Origin: a virus
Reading direction: 5' to 3' (one strand)
DNA length: 25,892 nucleotides
IMG/VR virus record: IMGVR_UViG_3300049003_000059
Coordinates: 1-25,892 of that record
Shown: in pieces, positions 6,690 to 13,751 of the stretch
Layout of the letters: the number at the start of each line of letters is the position of its first letter
How positions within the stretch are numbered: position 1 is the first letter of the stretch
Position numbers and translations under genes: made by a program
The notes under the pieces: model-generated
The model's input: only the letters and a program-made list of their open reading frames with translations
The model's database searches: none
What the model was told of the DNA's origin: nothing

Positions 6690-6890
6690 CTACCGCTCCC
6701 TCCGGCTGACCTCGTCTCTGTCGAAGCATCTCGTCCTTTTATCGTCTCTCAGCAGGTCTTTCAGTTCCTTGACCAGCATGAGCGCGCCGAGCCCGAGGAA
6801 CAGGCCGGTGGATACCATGACCAGTCTATCGTTGCCGTTCTTGTTCATGGCGATGTTTGACATCGCGTACATGGGATTGAGATGGGTCAT
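6690..6890 (-). CDS. Small single-TM protein at the end of the lysis cassette
   Basis: The ATG at 6888-6890 overlaps the stop of the preceding gene as ATGA, giving 66 aa. An upstream in-frame ATG would lie inside the neighbour. Residues about 23-40 (LVMVSTGLFLGLGALMLV) form one membrane helix. The cytoplasmic-looking tail is strongly charged (KELKDLLRDDKRTR). Size, topology and position as the last gene of a translationally coupled lysis run suggest a holin or antiholin accessory protein, but no family is recognised. A 9-bp hairpin follows the stop at 6650-6670. Confidence 0.6.
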   Translation of the reverse strand: MTHLNPMYAMSNIAMNKNGNDRLVMVSTGLFLGLGALMLVKELKDLLRDDKRTRCFDRDEVSRRER

Positions 6891-7069
6891 TGCCTCGGCG
6901 CTGTTGGGAATGGCTCCCCGCAATATGCCTCTGTTCGGGGACATGCGCAAGATGAAAGGAGGAAGAGCAGCCCGAGGAGTGCGAGCATGACGGTTAATCT
7001 GATACCGGTGCGGATCAGGTATCTGCGAACCGGGTGGCGGTCGTGCTCGTTGCGGAAGACGATGGTCAC
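6887..7069 (-). CDS. Small lipoprotein-like or membrane protein in the lysis cassette
   Basis: It is coupled to the Rz1-like gene through a GTGA overlap, with GTG at 7067-7069 as start, and encodes 60 aa. A basic N-terminal region (RRYLIRTGIR) precedes the hydrophobic segment LTVMLALLGLLFLL, which ends in LSSC at residues 38-41, a plausible lipobox. C43 and C50 follow in a short tail with Pro residues. If lipidated, the mature protein would be only about 20 residues, similar in size to very small outer-membrane spanin subunits. If not, it is a single-TM protein. It is a second lipobox candidate directly behind an Rz1-like gene, which is unusual. Confidence 0.55.
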   Translation of the reverse strand: MTIVFRNEHDRHPVRRYLIRTGIRLTVMLALLGLLFLLSSCACPRTEAYCGEPFPTAPRQ

Positions 7070-7299
7070 GGCTTCACCGCCTCGGACAGTCCCGCGTGGC
7101 GGCTTGAGCAATCCCCGTAGAGGCCCGTCAGGTTGAGGGTGTAGCCGACGAGGTCGTCGGTGGTCTGCCCGTCGAAAGCCGGGAGCGGGTCGCACGTCTG
7201 CAGCAGGTCAGCGGGGTAATTCGGGGCGAGCGGCAGTAGCGGCTTTGAGCACGCCGACAGTGTCATCAGGCAGCTTGCAATCAGTATGGCTTTTCGCAC
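7066..7299 (-). CDS. Rz1-like outer-membrane spanin lipoprotein
   Basis: Start GTG at 7297-7299, with GGAG eight bases upstream, gives 77 aa. The signal peptide ends in the lipobox LSAC with C17 as the lipidated cysteine. The mature part is Pro-rich (PLLPLAPNYPADLL), then CDPLP and a C-terminal YGDC, a pattern seen in P2 LysC/Rz1-type o-spanins. The first 92 bases overlap the 3' end of the Rz-like gene in another frame, the classic nested or overlapping spanin arrangement. Together with the Rz-like protein it should bridge inner and outer membranes in the last step of lysis. The implied host has a diderm envelope. Confidence 0.8.
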   Translation of the reverse strand: MRKAILIASCLMTLSACSKPLLPLAPNYPADLLQTCDPLPAFDGQTTDDLVGYTLNLTGLYGDCSSRHAGLSEAVKP

Positions 7300-7537
7300 G
7301 TTGGGCACTCCATTGCTGGTTGAGGGTGGCGTACTTCTGGCGCTGGGTGGCGAGTTCGGACTCGGTGGCTTTCGCTTGCTCGGCGATTCTGCCTTGTGCA
7401 AGATTCGCGGCGTCGATCTGCGCCTGTAGGACTTTGGCTTGCGCGGCTTCGGCGAACACGGCCTTGATGTGCCAACCGCTTGCGAATATCAGCAGCGTGT
7501 AGGCCGCGACGATCCCGAGCTTCATCCAGATTGTCAT
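7208..7537 (-). CDS. Rz-like inner-membrane spanin
   Basis: The ATG at 7535-7537 overlaps the upstream stop as ATGA; length is 109 aa. Residues 5-22 (MKLGIVAAYTLLIFASGW) form an N-terminal membrane anchor. Residues about 25-80 are an Ala/Gln/Glu-rich helical region suited to a periplasmic coiled coil. The C-terminus (DCKLPDDTVGVLKAA) matches the usual end of Rz-like proteins, with a Cys available for dimerisation. The Rz1-like gene begins inside its 3' end in a different frame. It should work with that lipoprotein to fuse the membranes after endolysin action. Confidence 0.8.
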   Translation of the reverse strand: MTIWMKLGIVAAYTLLIFASGWHIKAVFAEAAQAKVLQAQIDAANLAQGRIAEQAKATESELATQRQKYATLNQQWSAQRAKSHTDCKLPDDTVGVLKAATAARPELPR

Positions 7538-7728
7538 GGCTTGGGCTCCGGCGGGTCGCAGTGGTCGGACTTGTTCAGCCACTGCTTGAGTATCCCCTTC
7601 CAGCCCGGCAGGAACATGGCGGCGAAGACGAGCAGGAGCATCCAGTCGAGGGAGCCGTGGTAGGCGGTGAGCAGGATCGCGGCGGAGGCGACGATGCTGG
7701 CGAATGTGATTTGGAGGTGGTGGGTCAT
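7534..7728 (-). CDS. Two-TM small membrane protein, holin candidate
   Basis: This 64-aa protein starts at the ATG overlapping the stop of the endolysin gene (ATGA), with GGGAG close upstream. Two hydrophobic segments are visible: about 7-23 (ITFASIVASAAILLTAY) and about 27-43 (LDWMLLLVFAAMFLPGW), joined by a short HGS turn. A charged Pro-rich tail follows (KSDHCDPPEPKP). Two helices, small size and a position between endolysin and spanins fit a class II-type holin. Sequence alone cannot separate this from an antiholin or from the other membrane proteins of the cassette. Confidence 0.65.
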   Translation of the reverse strand: MTHHLQITFASIVASAAILLTAYHGSLDWMLLLVFAAMFLPGWKGILKQWLNKSDHCDPPEPKP

Positions 7729-8138
7729 GGGATCTCCCAGTGGTCTGCGTCGTATTGATGTGCCGGAAAGTCCCCGCCCCAAATTAAGCCGAGTGACTTG
7801 CCGATGGCGACGGCGGCCTGCCATTGCGGGGTGCTCGGGTTCCAGTTGCACGTTCCGTCCGGGTTCATGATGACCCAGTCGAACGCCTTGCTGGCCGGGG
7901 TGCCGTCGTTCAGGGTGATGTTGTGCTTACTTTGCCCTCCGCGCGCCTTGGTCACCGTCTTGCCGACGACGTTCCCGTTCACGTCCCGGCCGACGGCGAA
8001 CAATCGGTCCTGCTCCTGGGCCGATCTGTAAGTTTCAATTACGCGCGCGTCTATGCTCTGGGCGTGGCACTTGTCGAGCCACTGCTGGCAGCGTGGGCGG
8101 AGATCGGGGTGTAAGTCTGAAAGGTCCCGGTCGCTCAC
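7725..8138 (-). CDS. M15-type peptidase endolysin
   Basis: A GTG at 8136-8138 overlaps the upstream stop (GTGA), giving 137 aa; longer in-frame starts fall within the neighbour and read as junk. The N-terminal half resembles L-alanyl-D-glutamate or D,D-peptidases of family M15 (IDARVIETYRSAQEQDRLF). Zinc ligands fit H72 (SKHN), D87 (AFDW) and H133 (ADHWEIP), with D130 as likely catalytic acid. The H72-D87 spacing is longer than in typical members because of a loop (ITLNDGTPASKA). No signal peptide is present, so release would need the holin. It should cut peptide bridges in peptidoglycan, which is notable for a planctomycete-type host. Confidence 0.8.
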   Translation of the reverse strand: MSDRDLSDLHPDLRPRCQQWLDKCHAQSIDARVIETYRSAQEQDRLFAVGRDVNGNVVGKTVTKARGGQSKHNITLNDGTPASKAFDWVIMNPDGTCNWNPSTPQWQAAVAIGKSLGLIWGGDFPAHQYDADHWEIP

Positions 8139-8470
8139 GAAAAGACCCCCAGCACCTTCTCGATCACCTTCGAGCCGCCGAGGGCGAGGAAGCTGCCGAA
8201 GCTGCCCGCCAGCACGGCGATCCGGATCTGCCGCTTCTGGAACCCCTCGACCTCGGTGATCCGCTTGTCGTGCGCCGTGCGCTCGGCGTCGCACCGGTCC
8301 TGATACTTCTTCATGTCAACTTGGTTCCCCTCGATGATCGCGAGCTGGACGATCATCCGCTCCCGCTGCTCCTTGCCGTTCTTCATGTACTCGAAGATGG
8401 CGTCCACGGTCTTGGTGGTGTTCGCCTGGTTCGCTTCCAGCGATGCGATTCGTTCACGGTCTCCTGTCAT
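8135..8470 (-). CDS. Coiled-coil, single-TM protein (XhlA/holin-accessory type)
   Basis: The ATG at 8468-8470 has a clear AGAGGAG Shine-Dalgarno; the long in-frame extension upstream is a shadow of the fibre gene. The 111-aa protein begins with a heptad-rich helical domain (residues 3-80: RIASLEANQANTTKTVDAIF and later helices with alternating charge). A membrane segment near 83-105 follows (IRIAVLAGSFGSFLALGG), then a short tail. This layout matches XhlA-like or DUF-type phage membrane proteins next to endolysins. It is probably a holin partner or regulator. The gene starts 12 bases after the fibre stop and is coupled to the endolysin by GTGA. Confidence 0.7.
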   Translation of the reverse strand: MTGDRERIASLEANQANTTKTVDAIFEYMKNGKEQRERMIVQLAIIEGNQVDMKKYQDRCDAERTAHDKRITEVEGFQKRQIRIAVLAGSFGSFLALGGSKVIEKVLGVFS

Positions 8471-8481
8471 GGTGCTCCTCT

Positions 8482-9951
8482 TTAGCCGGTGGTTTCGACG
8501 GTGGTGACGCGGGCGACCCAGTTGATGGTCTTGGCGGCGGCGCCGGTGACTTTGATGACGAGGGCGTCGTGGGTGTTGTCGGCCTGCACGTCGACGTCCC
8601 AGGTCGCGTCGTCTTCGTACTCGACCGTCTTGGTGATCGAGCCCTTGAGGGCCGTTGTGCCGCCCTGGTTGCGGATCAGGCCCTTCACCTCGTAACTCGC
8701 CGATTCGTTCGTCCCCGTGCGGTGGGCGAGGATTTCGACGCGGAAGCGCCACGACGTGTTCGAGGCGATCGTCATGCGCTTGGACGCGGCGACGGCGTCG
8801 AGGAATATCTCCGTCTGGGTGGCGTCCGTGGTCTGCCCGCTCGCCACCATCGAACTGACCTGCGAGTCGCCGTTGGCGGCGAGGAAGCCGTTCGCCTGGA
8901 CGTGCTGGCCGTACCGGTCGGCTTTGGCGCGGGCGCCGCCGAGAACCACACACCCAATTTCGGTGACGGTGTGGACCGACCCGCCGACGATGACGCTTTC
9001 GGTCGCGGCATTTGAGATCGTGCTGACCAGGCTGGCGATTATTGCGCTGTACGACGCGCTGTTCGTGCAACTCGTACCGCCGATGACCACGCTGCTCGCG
9101 CCCTGATCGATTTCGTTGCCGCCCCCGCCGACGATGGTCGCGGAACTGACCGTGCCGGTGATGGAATTCGTCGATCCGCCGGTGATCGTGTTGATACCGC
9201 CCGAGGAGGACACGGTATTTCCTTCGCCCCCAACGACCGCATCGCTGCTCCCGGCCGCGTCGGCCTTGTTCAGGTGGCCGATGGCGACCGATGACCCGGA
9301 CTGCGCGCCGTAGGTCGAGGTGTTGTCGCCGATCCCGATGGCGACCGAATCGTCCCCCGAGGCGTAGCTCTTGCCGATGGCGGTCGCCCGTGTGCCGGAC
9401 GCGGCCACGGCGCTGTCGCCGAGGGCGACGTTGTGCGTCCCCGCCGCGGACGCCGCGGTGCCGCTGATGTCGGAGAACGCGAGGTAGAACTTGTACGGGT
9501 TTTCCGCGAGCGCCTTGGCCTGAAACTGCGTGCCGTCGTAGATGATCTCGTAAACACCCCCCGAAACGATGTCCCCGGCGACGAGATTCGCGAGCGCCCC
9601 GAACGCCATCTTCTTGATGGTCTTGGCGGTCAGCCCGTCTACCGCCGCGGTGACGGACGTGGTGTTCGTGGATGTGGCGATGAAGACTTGTTTCAGGCCC
9701 GAGGTGAGCGCGCCGACGGGGGGTACGTTCGTGAGAGTGATCGCGTTGGCCGTTCCGCCCACGGTGGGGAAGACGAACTTCTGCAACTGCACGTCGTTGG
9801 CGCTGGCATGCGGTTTCCCGCCCGCCGTCGCTCCGTCCCCCACCCCGAGACGCTTGTTGGTCGTGTCGTAGAACGGTTCCCCCGCGGTCGGGGTGGCGAG
9901 GGCGATGTTCGCCGCCGTATCCCTTCGGAATTGTGTTTGTGTCGTGGTCAT
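8482..9951 (-). CDS. Tail fibre/adhesin with YadA-head-like repeats
   Basis: This 489-aa protein starts at an ATG overlapping the gpJ-like stop (ATGA). Residues about 5-45 (FRRDTAANIALATPTAGEPF, then GVGDGATAGG) match the N-terminal module that begins many phage tail fibres. Residues about 165-350 carry left-handed beta-roll repeats like YadA heads (NVALGDSAVAASGTRATAIG, SVAIGIG, SVAIGHLN, TIVGGGGN, SVVIGG). Residues about 370-489 form a beta-rich C-terminal domain (ending NWVARVTTVETTG) that I have seen in other phage fibres. It probably forms a trimer at the tail tip and binds the host surface. No chaperone or trypsin-like cleavage motif was seen. Confidence 0.8.
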   Translation of the reverse strand: MTTTQTQFRRDTAANIALATPTAGEPFYDTTNKRLGVGDGATAGGKPHASANDVQLQKFVFPTVGGTANAITLTNVPPVGALTSGLKQVFIATSTNTTSVTAAVDGLTAKTIKKMAFGALANLVAGDIVSGGVYEIIYDGTQFQAKALAENPYKFYLAFSDISGTAASAAGTHNVALGDSAVAASGTRATAIGKSYASGDDSVAIGIGDNTSTYGAQSGSSVAIGHLNKADAAGSSDAVVGGEGNTVSSSGGINTITGGSTNSITGTVSSATIVGGGGNEIDQGASSVVIGGTSCTNSASYSAIIASLVSTISNAATESVIVGGSVHTVTEIGCVVLGGARAKADRYGQHVQANGFLAANGDSQVSSMVASGQTTDATQTEIFLDAVAASKRMTIASNTSWRFRVEILAHRTGTNESASYEVKGLIRNQGGTTALKGSITKTVEYEDDATWDVDVQADNTHDALVIKVTGAAAKTINWVARVTTVETTG

Positions 9952-12200
9952 GTGAAATTACCCCAGTCTTCGGTTGCTCCCGGCGAGGACGTCCAGTTCC
10001 CCCAGTCGAGTGTCGGTCCGGGCGCGACGGTCCAGTTGCCCCAGTCGTTCGTGGCGCTCACCGCGCCGGAGATGCCGATGATCAGGCTGTCGATTTCGGA
10101 CCAATCCGAGACGGCCCCGATCGAGTTGCGCGCGCGGATGCGGACGTCGTAGCTGACGTTGACCGACGCGCTCAGGATGTCCGTGAACGTGACGGAGCCG
10201 TCGACCGCGAACGAGGAGCGCCATTCGGTGTCGCTGGTCTGCTTGTACTGGATCTCGATCTTGCCGCCCTGGCTGACGAAGATGTCCGGGTGCCGGTCCC
10301 ACATCGCGACGAGGTTGAAGACCGTGCCCCCGCTCGAGGCCGCGATTCCGCGCGAGTCGTACACGATGCCGGTGACCGGTGCCACGACTCTCGGGTCGGG
10401 CAGGTTGGTGTCGGGCGCGGGATCGACGATGGTGGCGTCGCTGCTGTCCCAATCGTAACTCGCGCTCGCCTCTTCCTGAAGGGTCAGGGTGATCGGTCCG
10501 ATACCCGGGGTGGAAACTTTCCGGATGCGGAACACCTTGTGGTCCCAGCCCAGGGTCTCGTCCGTGTATGTGACGGTGTCCCACACCGCGTAGGGCAGCG
10601 CCGAGTGCTTGAGCGGCATTTCAACAATGATCCCCTGTCGACCCTGCTCCAACAGCAGCTTGCCGATGCGCTGCGCCGCCTCCTGGTGGTTGGTAAAGGG
10701 GAGCTGGATGTCCTTGTAGATTCTCTGCCCGCCGTCCTCGGTCTCGTAGGTGGAGTTCGTGACCTCGTAGAAGTCGGCCTGCTGGAAGTTCAGAGCCGGG
10801 TCGACGAACGTGCCTTTGACGGCGTTGAAGAGCTGCTGCCTCGTTGTCCGGGCCTGGATCTTCACCGGCCCGGCGAGCATGGTGTTGTCGATGTCGCCGA
10901 CGGTCGAATCGTACACACCGGCGTACGGCCGGAACTGGCCCTGCACGTAGGTCACGGTGCCCGCCATCGCCGCCACGAGGGCGTTCAGGTTCTCGACGGG
11001 AGCGGCCCCGGTGTCGAGCACGCCGTTGCAGGTGTACCGCTTCTGCGTCCCCCCGGTGGTGAGGGCGACGGCCTCGTCGCAGTGGTTTGCGGCTGCCGTC
11101 ACGTAGGTGTCGTTGATCTCGTCGGCGTCGCAGCCGAAGCCGTAGTCGCTGGCCAGATAGTCCCGGATGCAGAGCGCGACGTTCTCGCTCCACGCCGTCG
11201 TCCCGTCGCGGGGGTCGTAGAGCTTCTTGCCCTTCACGACGAAGCTGATGTTGGGGATGCCCTGGCTGAAGACGCTGGTGTCGTACTGCAGCCGCAGGTA
11301 GACGTAGGCGATCCCCGAGAGGGTGTGGTTCGACGACCACCCCGGCACTTCCGTGCGCAGGTCGGCGTCGGCCGTCTGGTTCGTGGCCCCGGTGTGGACC
11401 CGGATTCGGGCCTTGCTCGACGTGACTCCGGTGGACGTCTTGTCGGTGGCGCTGCCGCCGGTCGAACTGGCGTTCGGCCCGCCGTTGGCGTAGGTGAATG
11501 TGGTTCCCGAAGGCGTCGAGAGGACGACGAAGGTGCCGTCCATCGTCGGCTCGCTTTGGCCGTCCGTCGTGACGACGTCGCCGACGGCGAACCCGTGCGC
11601 GGCGCTCGTGGTGACCGTTACGACCTCTTCGGTGCGGACCGAGGTGGTGACGGAGTACGGGTTGTCATTGGCCGAACCGGAGGTGGCGTAACTGCCGACC
11701 GTGACCCAGCCGTCGGCGTTGATGCTGACCGGGCTCTCGTTGATGTAGACCGTCTCGACCGAGTCGATCTCGTGCCCCGCCACGGCGATGACGACGTGGA
11801 GCAGGGAGTTGATGCCGTTGTTCGGGTCGTGGGTGTTGCCCGAGTCCGTTGTGCCGATGAACACGATGGGGCCGGAAACCCGCTGTCTGCCGTAGACGAT
11901 CTTGTGCGTCTCGACCGTGGACCGGACCATCGTGGCGCGGGCCGGGTTGATCGTCGCCGCGGTCGTCGCGCCGTTGCTGCTGAACAGCCGACTGCCGACC
12001 GCGTTGAGCGCCGTGGAGACCACAAGGCCCGCGAGTCCGCCGGTGATCGTACCCGCCAGTGCCGTCCCGATGCCGACCGTGGCGAAGGTCGATCCGAACA
12101 CGGCAGCCCCGGTGACGCTACAGGCGAACCAGGCCGTGGCCGCGGTGCCGACCTCGGCCGCGAGTGCCGCCCCGGCTACCGCTGCGACGACCGGGGGCAT
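9948..12200 (-). CDS. Tail tip/host-specificity protein (gpJ / GTA gp15-like)
   Basis: This 750-aa protein has its ATG directly after the stop of the NlpC/P60-like gene. The first 70 residues are Ala/Gly-rich and hydrophobic, as in many gpJ-like N-termini. Residues about 90-115 contain the characteristic THKIVYGRQRVSGPIVFIG. Residues about 325-590 fit the Phage-tail_3 (gpJ) core (NFQQADFYEVTN, LLLEQGRQGIIVEMPL, WDTVTYTDE). Residues about 603-705 look like a fibronectin-III domain (SYDVRIRARNSIGAVSDWS). The C-terminus ends in three short DWGNWT-type repeats. It should form the tail tip and link to the fibre encoded next. Gene order after DUF2163-like and peptidase genes matches GTA gp13-gp14-gp15. 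Confidence 0.85.
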   Translation of the reverse strand: MPPVVAAVAGAALAAEVGTAATAWFACSVTGAAVFGSTFATVGIGTALAGTITGGLAGLVVSTALNAVGSRLFSSNGATTAATINPARATMVRSTVETHKIVYGRQRVSGPIVFIGTTDSGNTHDPNNGINSLLHVVIAVAGHEIDSVETVYINESPVSINADGWVTVGSYATSGSANDNPYSVTTSVRTEEVVTVTTSAAHGFAVGDVVTTDGQSEPTMDGTFVVLSTPSGTTFTYANGGPNASSTGGSATDKTSTGVTSSKARIRVHTGATNQTADADLRTEVPGWSSNHTLSGIAYVYLRLQYDTSVFSQGIPNISFVVKGKKLYDPRDGTTAWSENVALCIRDYLASDYGFGCDADEINDTYVTAAANHCDEAVALTTGGTQKRYTCNGVLDTGAAPVENLNALVAAMAGTVTYVQGQFRPYAGVYDSTVGDIDNTMLAGPVKIQARTTRQQLFNAVKGTFVDPALNFQQADFYEVTNSTYETEDGGQRIYKDIQLPFTNHQEAAQRIGKLLLEQGRQGIIVEMPLKHSALPYAVWDTVTYTDETLGWDHKVFRIRKVSTPGIGPITLTLQEEASASYDWDSSDATIVDPAPDTNLPDPRVVAPVTGIVYDSRGIAASSGGTVFNLVAMWDRHPDIFVSQGGKIEIQYKQTSDTEWRSSFAVDGSVTFTDILSASVNVSYDVRIRARNSIGAVSDWSEIDSLIIGISGAVSATNDWGNWTVAPGPTLDWGNWTSSPGATEDWGNFT
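9951..10052 (-). repeat. Three DWGN[WF]T repeats at the C-terminus of the gpJ-like protein
   Basis: The last 34 residues contain DWGNWTVAPG, DWGNWTSSPG and DWGNFT at 13-14-residue spacing. The stop follows the last copy immediately. Confidence 0.8.
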
Positions 12201-12584
12201 CTAAACCTTCCACGCCTTCCGGCACTTCAGTGTGCCGATTCTGGTCCGTCCCTCGGGCGTGAGGAAATGACTGTACCGGCCGTCGCAGATGCCCAGCGCG
12301 CCCGCGTACAGGACGACGTCGCCTCTCTGAGCGAAGGGCACGTCTATTGCTTGAAGGTGTCGATCAGCCAGATCAGCAGCGCCGTCAGCGCCCAGGTCGG
12401 CCAGTAGTCCCTGAGCTTCCGCTTCGGTTGCGTACTTCCCCCGGTAGTCTTGTGCATAATCTTCTCCCGTCGCTTTCGTCACCCAGTCCGCGCACCGCAG
12501 CACGCAGTCGCTTTTCCCCCATTCGAACGTCACGGCCTCGTTGAGGTGCTCGTGCAGCAGCGCGGGCCAGCTCGCCCGCCTCAC
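12201..12584 (-). CDS. NlpC/P60-like (DUF6950-type) tail-associated peptidase candidate
   Basis: The best start is the GTG at 12582-12584, overlapping the previous stop as GTGA and preceded by AGGAGGTG; this gives 127 aa. A longer ATG frame is a shadow. The core KSDCVLRCADWVTKATG holds the presumed nucleophilic Cys in a DC motif. RYSHFL near residue 104 supplies the histidine. Spacing and position match the small cysteine peptidase of the GTA/lambda-K type (gp14) between gp13 and gp15 homologues. It may open peptidoglycan during DNA entry, or act only as a structural tip protein if the triad is incomplete; the third residue is not obvious. Confidence 0.7.
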   Translation of the reverse strand: MRRASWPALLHEHLNEAVTFEWGKSDCVLRCADWVTKATGEDYAQDYRGKYATEAEAQGLLADLGADGAADLADRHLQAIDVPFAQRGDVVLYAGALGICDGRYSHFLTPEGRTRIGTLKCRKAWKV

Positions 12585-13156
12585 TTCGGCACCTCCTGGC
12601 CCCACCAGACCCGCTTGTCGGCGGCCTGGGCCACGAATTCCAGCCCCCGGTCGTCGGGGTAGCGGGAGCGCTGGTCGGCGTTGTTGTACCGGCGGATTTT
12701 GGGGGTGTCCCACGCCGAGAACCGGCTCTCCACGGAGAGGGCGACGTAGCAGTCCTTGCCCCGCTGGATGTCCGCCTTGTCGATGTTGCCCCGGTACAGG
12801 ATGGTGGGCGCGTCGATCAGGATCATGGTGGCGGGGTCGAAGTAGCCGAGATAGATCGTCGCCCGGCGCCCCTGATAATGCTCCCCGAGCACGACGCTGA
12901 TGACGTCGTTGGGGATGCCCGAGAGGGTGAGCGTGAGCGGCGTTCTCGAAAGGTCGCTGGCTTCCTCGGCGGCGCCGATGCCGCCGAACCTGCCCATCCC
13001 GAGGTACGTGTCGCCCCCGAAAGTGAGGTCGCCGGCCCAGGAGTGGACGAGGATGTCGCCGCTGTCGAGCGCCAGCTTCGCGAGGAGCACGGGCGCGATG
13101 GTCGATGCCGCCGCGGCGGTCGCGGTCGCGGAAGTAATGTCCCGGCTGCCGGTCAT
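12581..13156 (-). CDS. DUF2163-like tail tip protein (GTA gp13-type)
   Basis: This 191-aa protein starts at an ATG overlapping the upstream stop (ATGA). The central pattern LTLSGIPNDVISVVLGEHYQ then GRRATIYLGYFDP is typical of tail-hub proteins. The end reads CYVALSVESRFSAWDTP and RRYNNADQRSRYPDDRGLEF, close to the C-terminus of DUF2163/BR0599-like proteins. It lies between the distal-tail-like gene and the NlpC/P60-like gene, as in Rhodobacter GTA. The likely role is the hub or megatron baseplate of a flexible tail. Confidence 0.75.
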   Translation of the reverse strand: MTGSRDITSATATAAAASTIAPVLLAKLALDSGDILVHSWAGDLTFGGDTYLGMGRFGGIGAAEEASDLSRTPLTLTLSGIPNDVISVVLGEHYQGRRATIYLGYFDPATMILIDAPTILYRGNIDKADIQRGKDCYVALSVESRFSAWDTPKIRRYNNADQRSRYPDDRGLEFVAQAADKRVWWGQEVPK

Positions 13157-13743
13157 GTGATCTTCTCGATGCCCACGAACGTCATCGGCATGTAGACGCC
13201 GTTCCGGTTGCAGGTGAACATGGCCTGGTTGTCGTCGGCGAGCATCATCGTGCAGGTGGGGTTGGCGGTGGTGACGGCGGAGTTGTCCCCGGGGCTGGCC
13301 CGGAGCGCGGGCTTGAAACTGATCGTGGCGTTCCCCGAGCCGTCGCTGGCGCAGTCCGCGGTGACCCGCTTGAGTTCCCCGTTGACGCCGAAATAGTCCC
13401 CGGCCTTGAGCACGGTCTTGCTCGCGGGCCAGCCGTCGGTGACGAGCGAGCTGCCGGTCTGAGAGACCCCGTTGACCAGTGGCGTCCCGCCCCCGAAACC
13501 TCTGGGCGTTTTGCAGTCGGGGTCGAAGCCGTAAAAGGTGTTGGCCCGGCCCTCGAGTTGATCGAAGAACGACTTCCAGTTGGCGGCCTGAGCCCGATTC
13601 ATGGCCGGGAGGGAGAAATTCCCGATCCAGCGCGAACCCGCCAAGAGTACAGTCTGGGCGTCGTTGGTGAGCGGGCTCTCCCAGCTCTGGGTGTTCGTCT
13701 GCAGCCCGAACCGGCAGTCCGTGAAGCCGGGGTAGGACGGCAT
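13153..13743 (-). CDS. Distal tail-like protein (position of GTA gp12)
   Basis: Of the long open frame here only the last 196 residues are real: ATG at 13741-13743, a few bases after the tape-measure stop; everything upstream is a shadow of that gene. The N-terminus MPSYPGFTDCRFGLQTNTQ and the segment RWIGNFSLPAMNRAQAANWK resemble distal-tail proteins that trim short residue lengths (RWxxxFxLPPM..EAAxW). Further on, FYGFDPDCKTPRGF and beta-rich segments follow. It has an ATGA overlap with the next gene and sits between tape measure and DUF2163-like hub, so a tail-tip ring is the expected role. Confidence 0.7.
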   Translation of the reverse strand: MPSYPGFTDCRFGLQTNTQSWESPLTNDAQTVLLAGSRWIGNFSLPAMNRAQAANWKSFFDQLEGRANTFYGFDPDCKTPRGFGGGTPLVNGVSQTGSSLVTDGWPASKTVLKAGDYFGVNGELKRVTADCASDGSGNATISFKPALRASPGDNSAVTTANPTCTMMLADDNQAMFTCNRNGVYMPMTFVGIEKIT

Positions 13744-13751
13744 GCTAATCG

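Noticed and set aside
9933-12407. 824-aa plus-strand open frame opposite the gpJ-like gene
   Set aside because: Composition dominated by Arg/Asp/Val/Gly without domain pattern; the minus-strand frame has clear tail-protein motifs.
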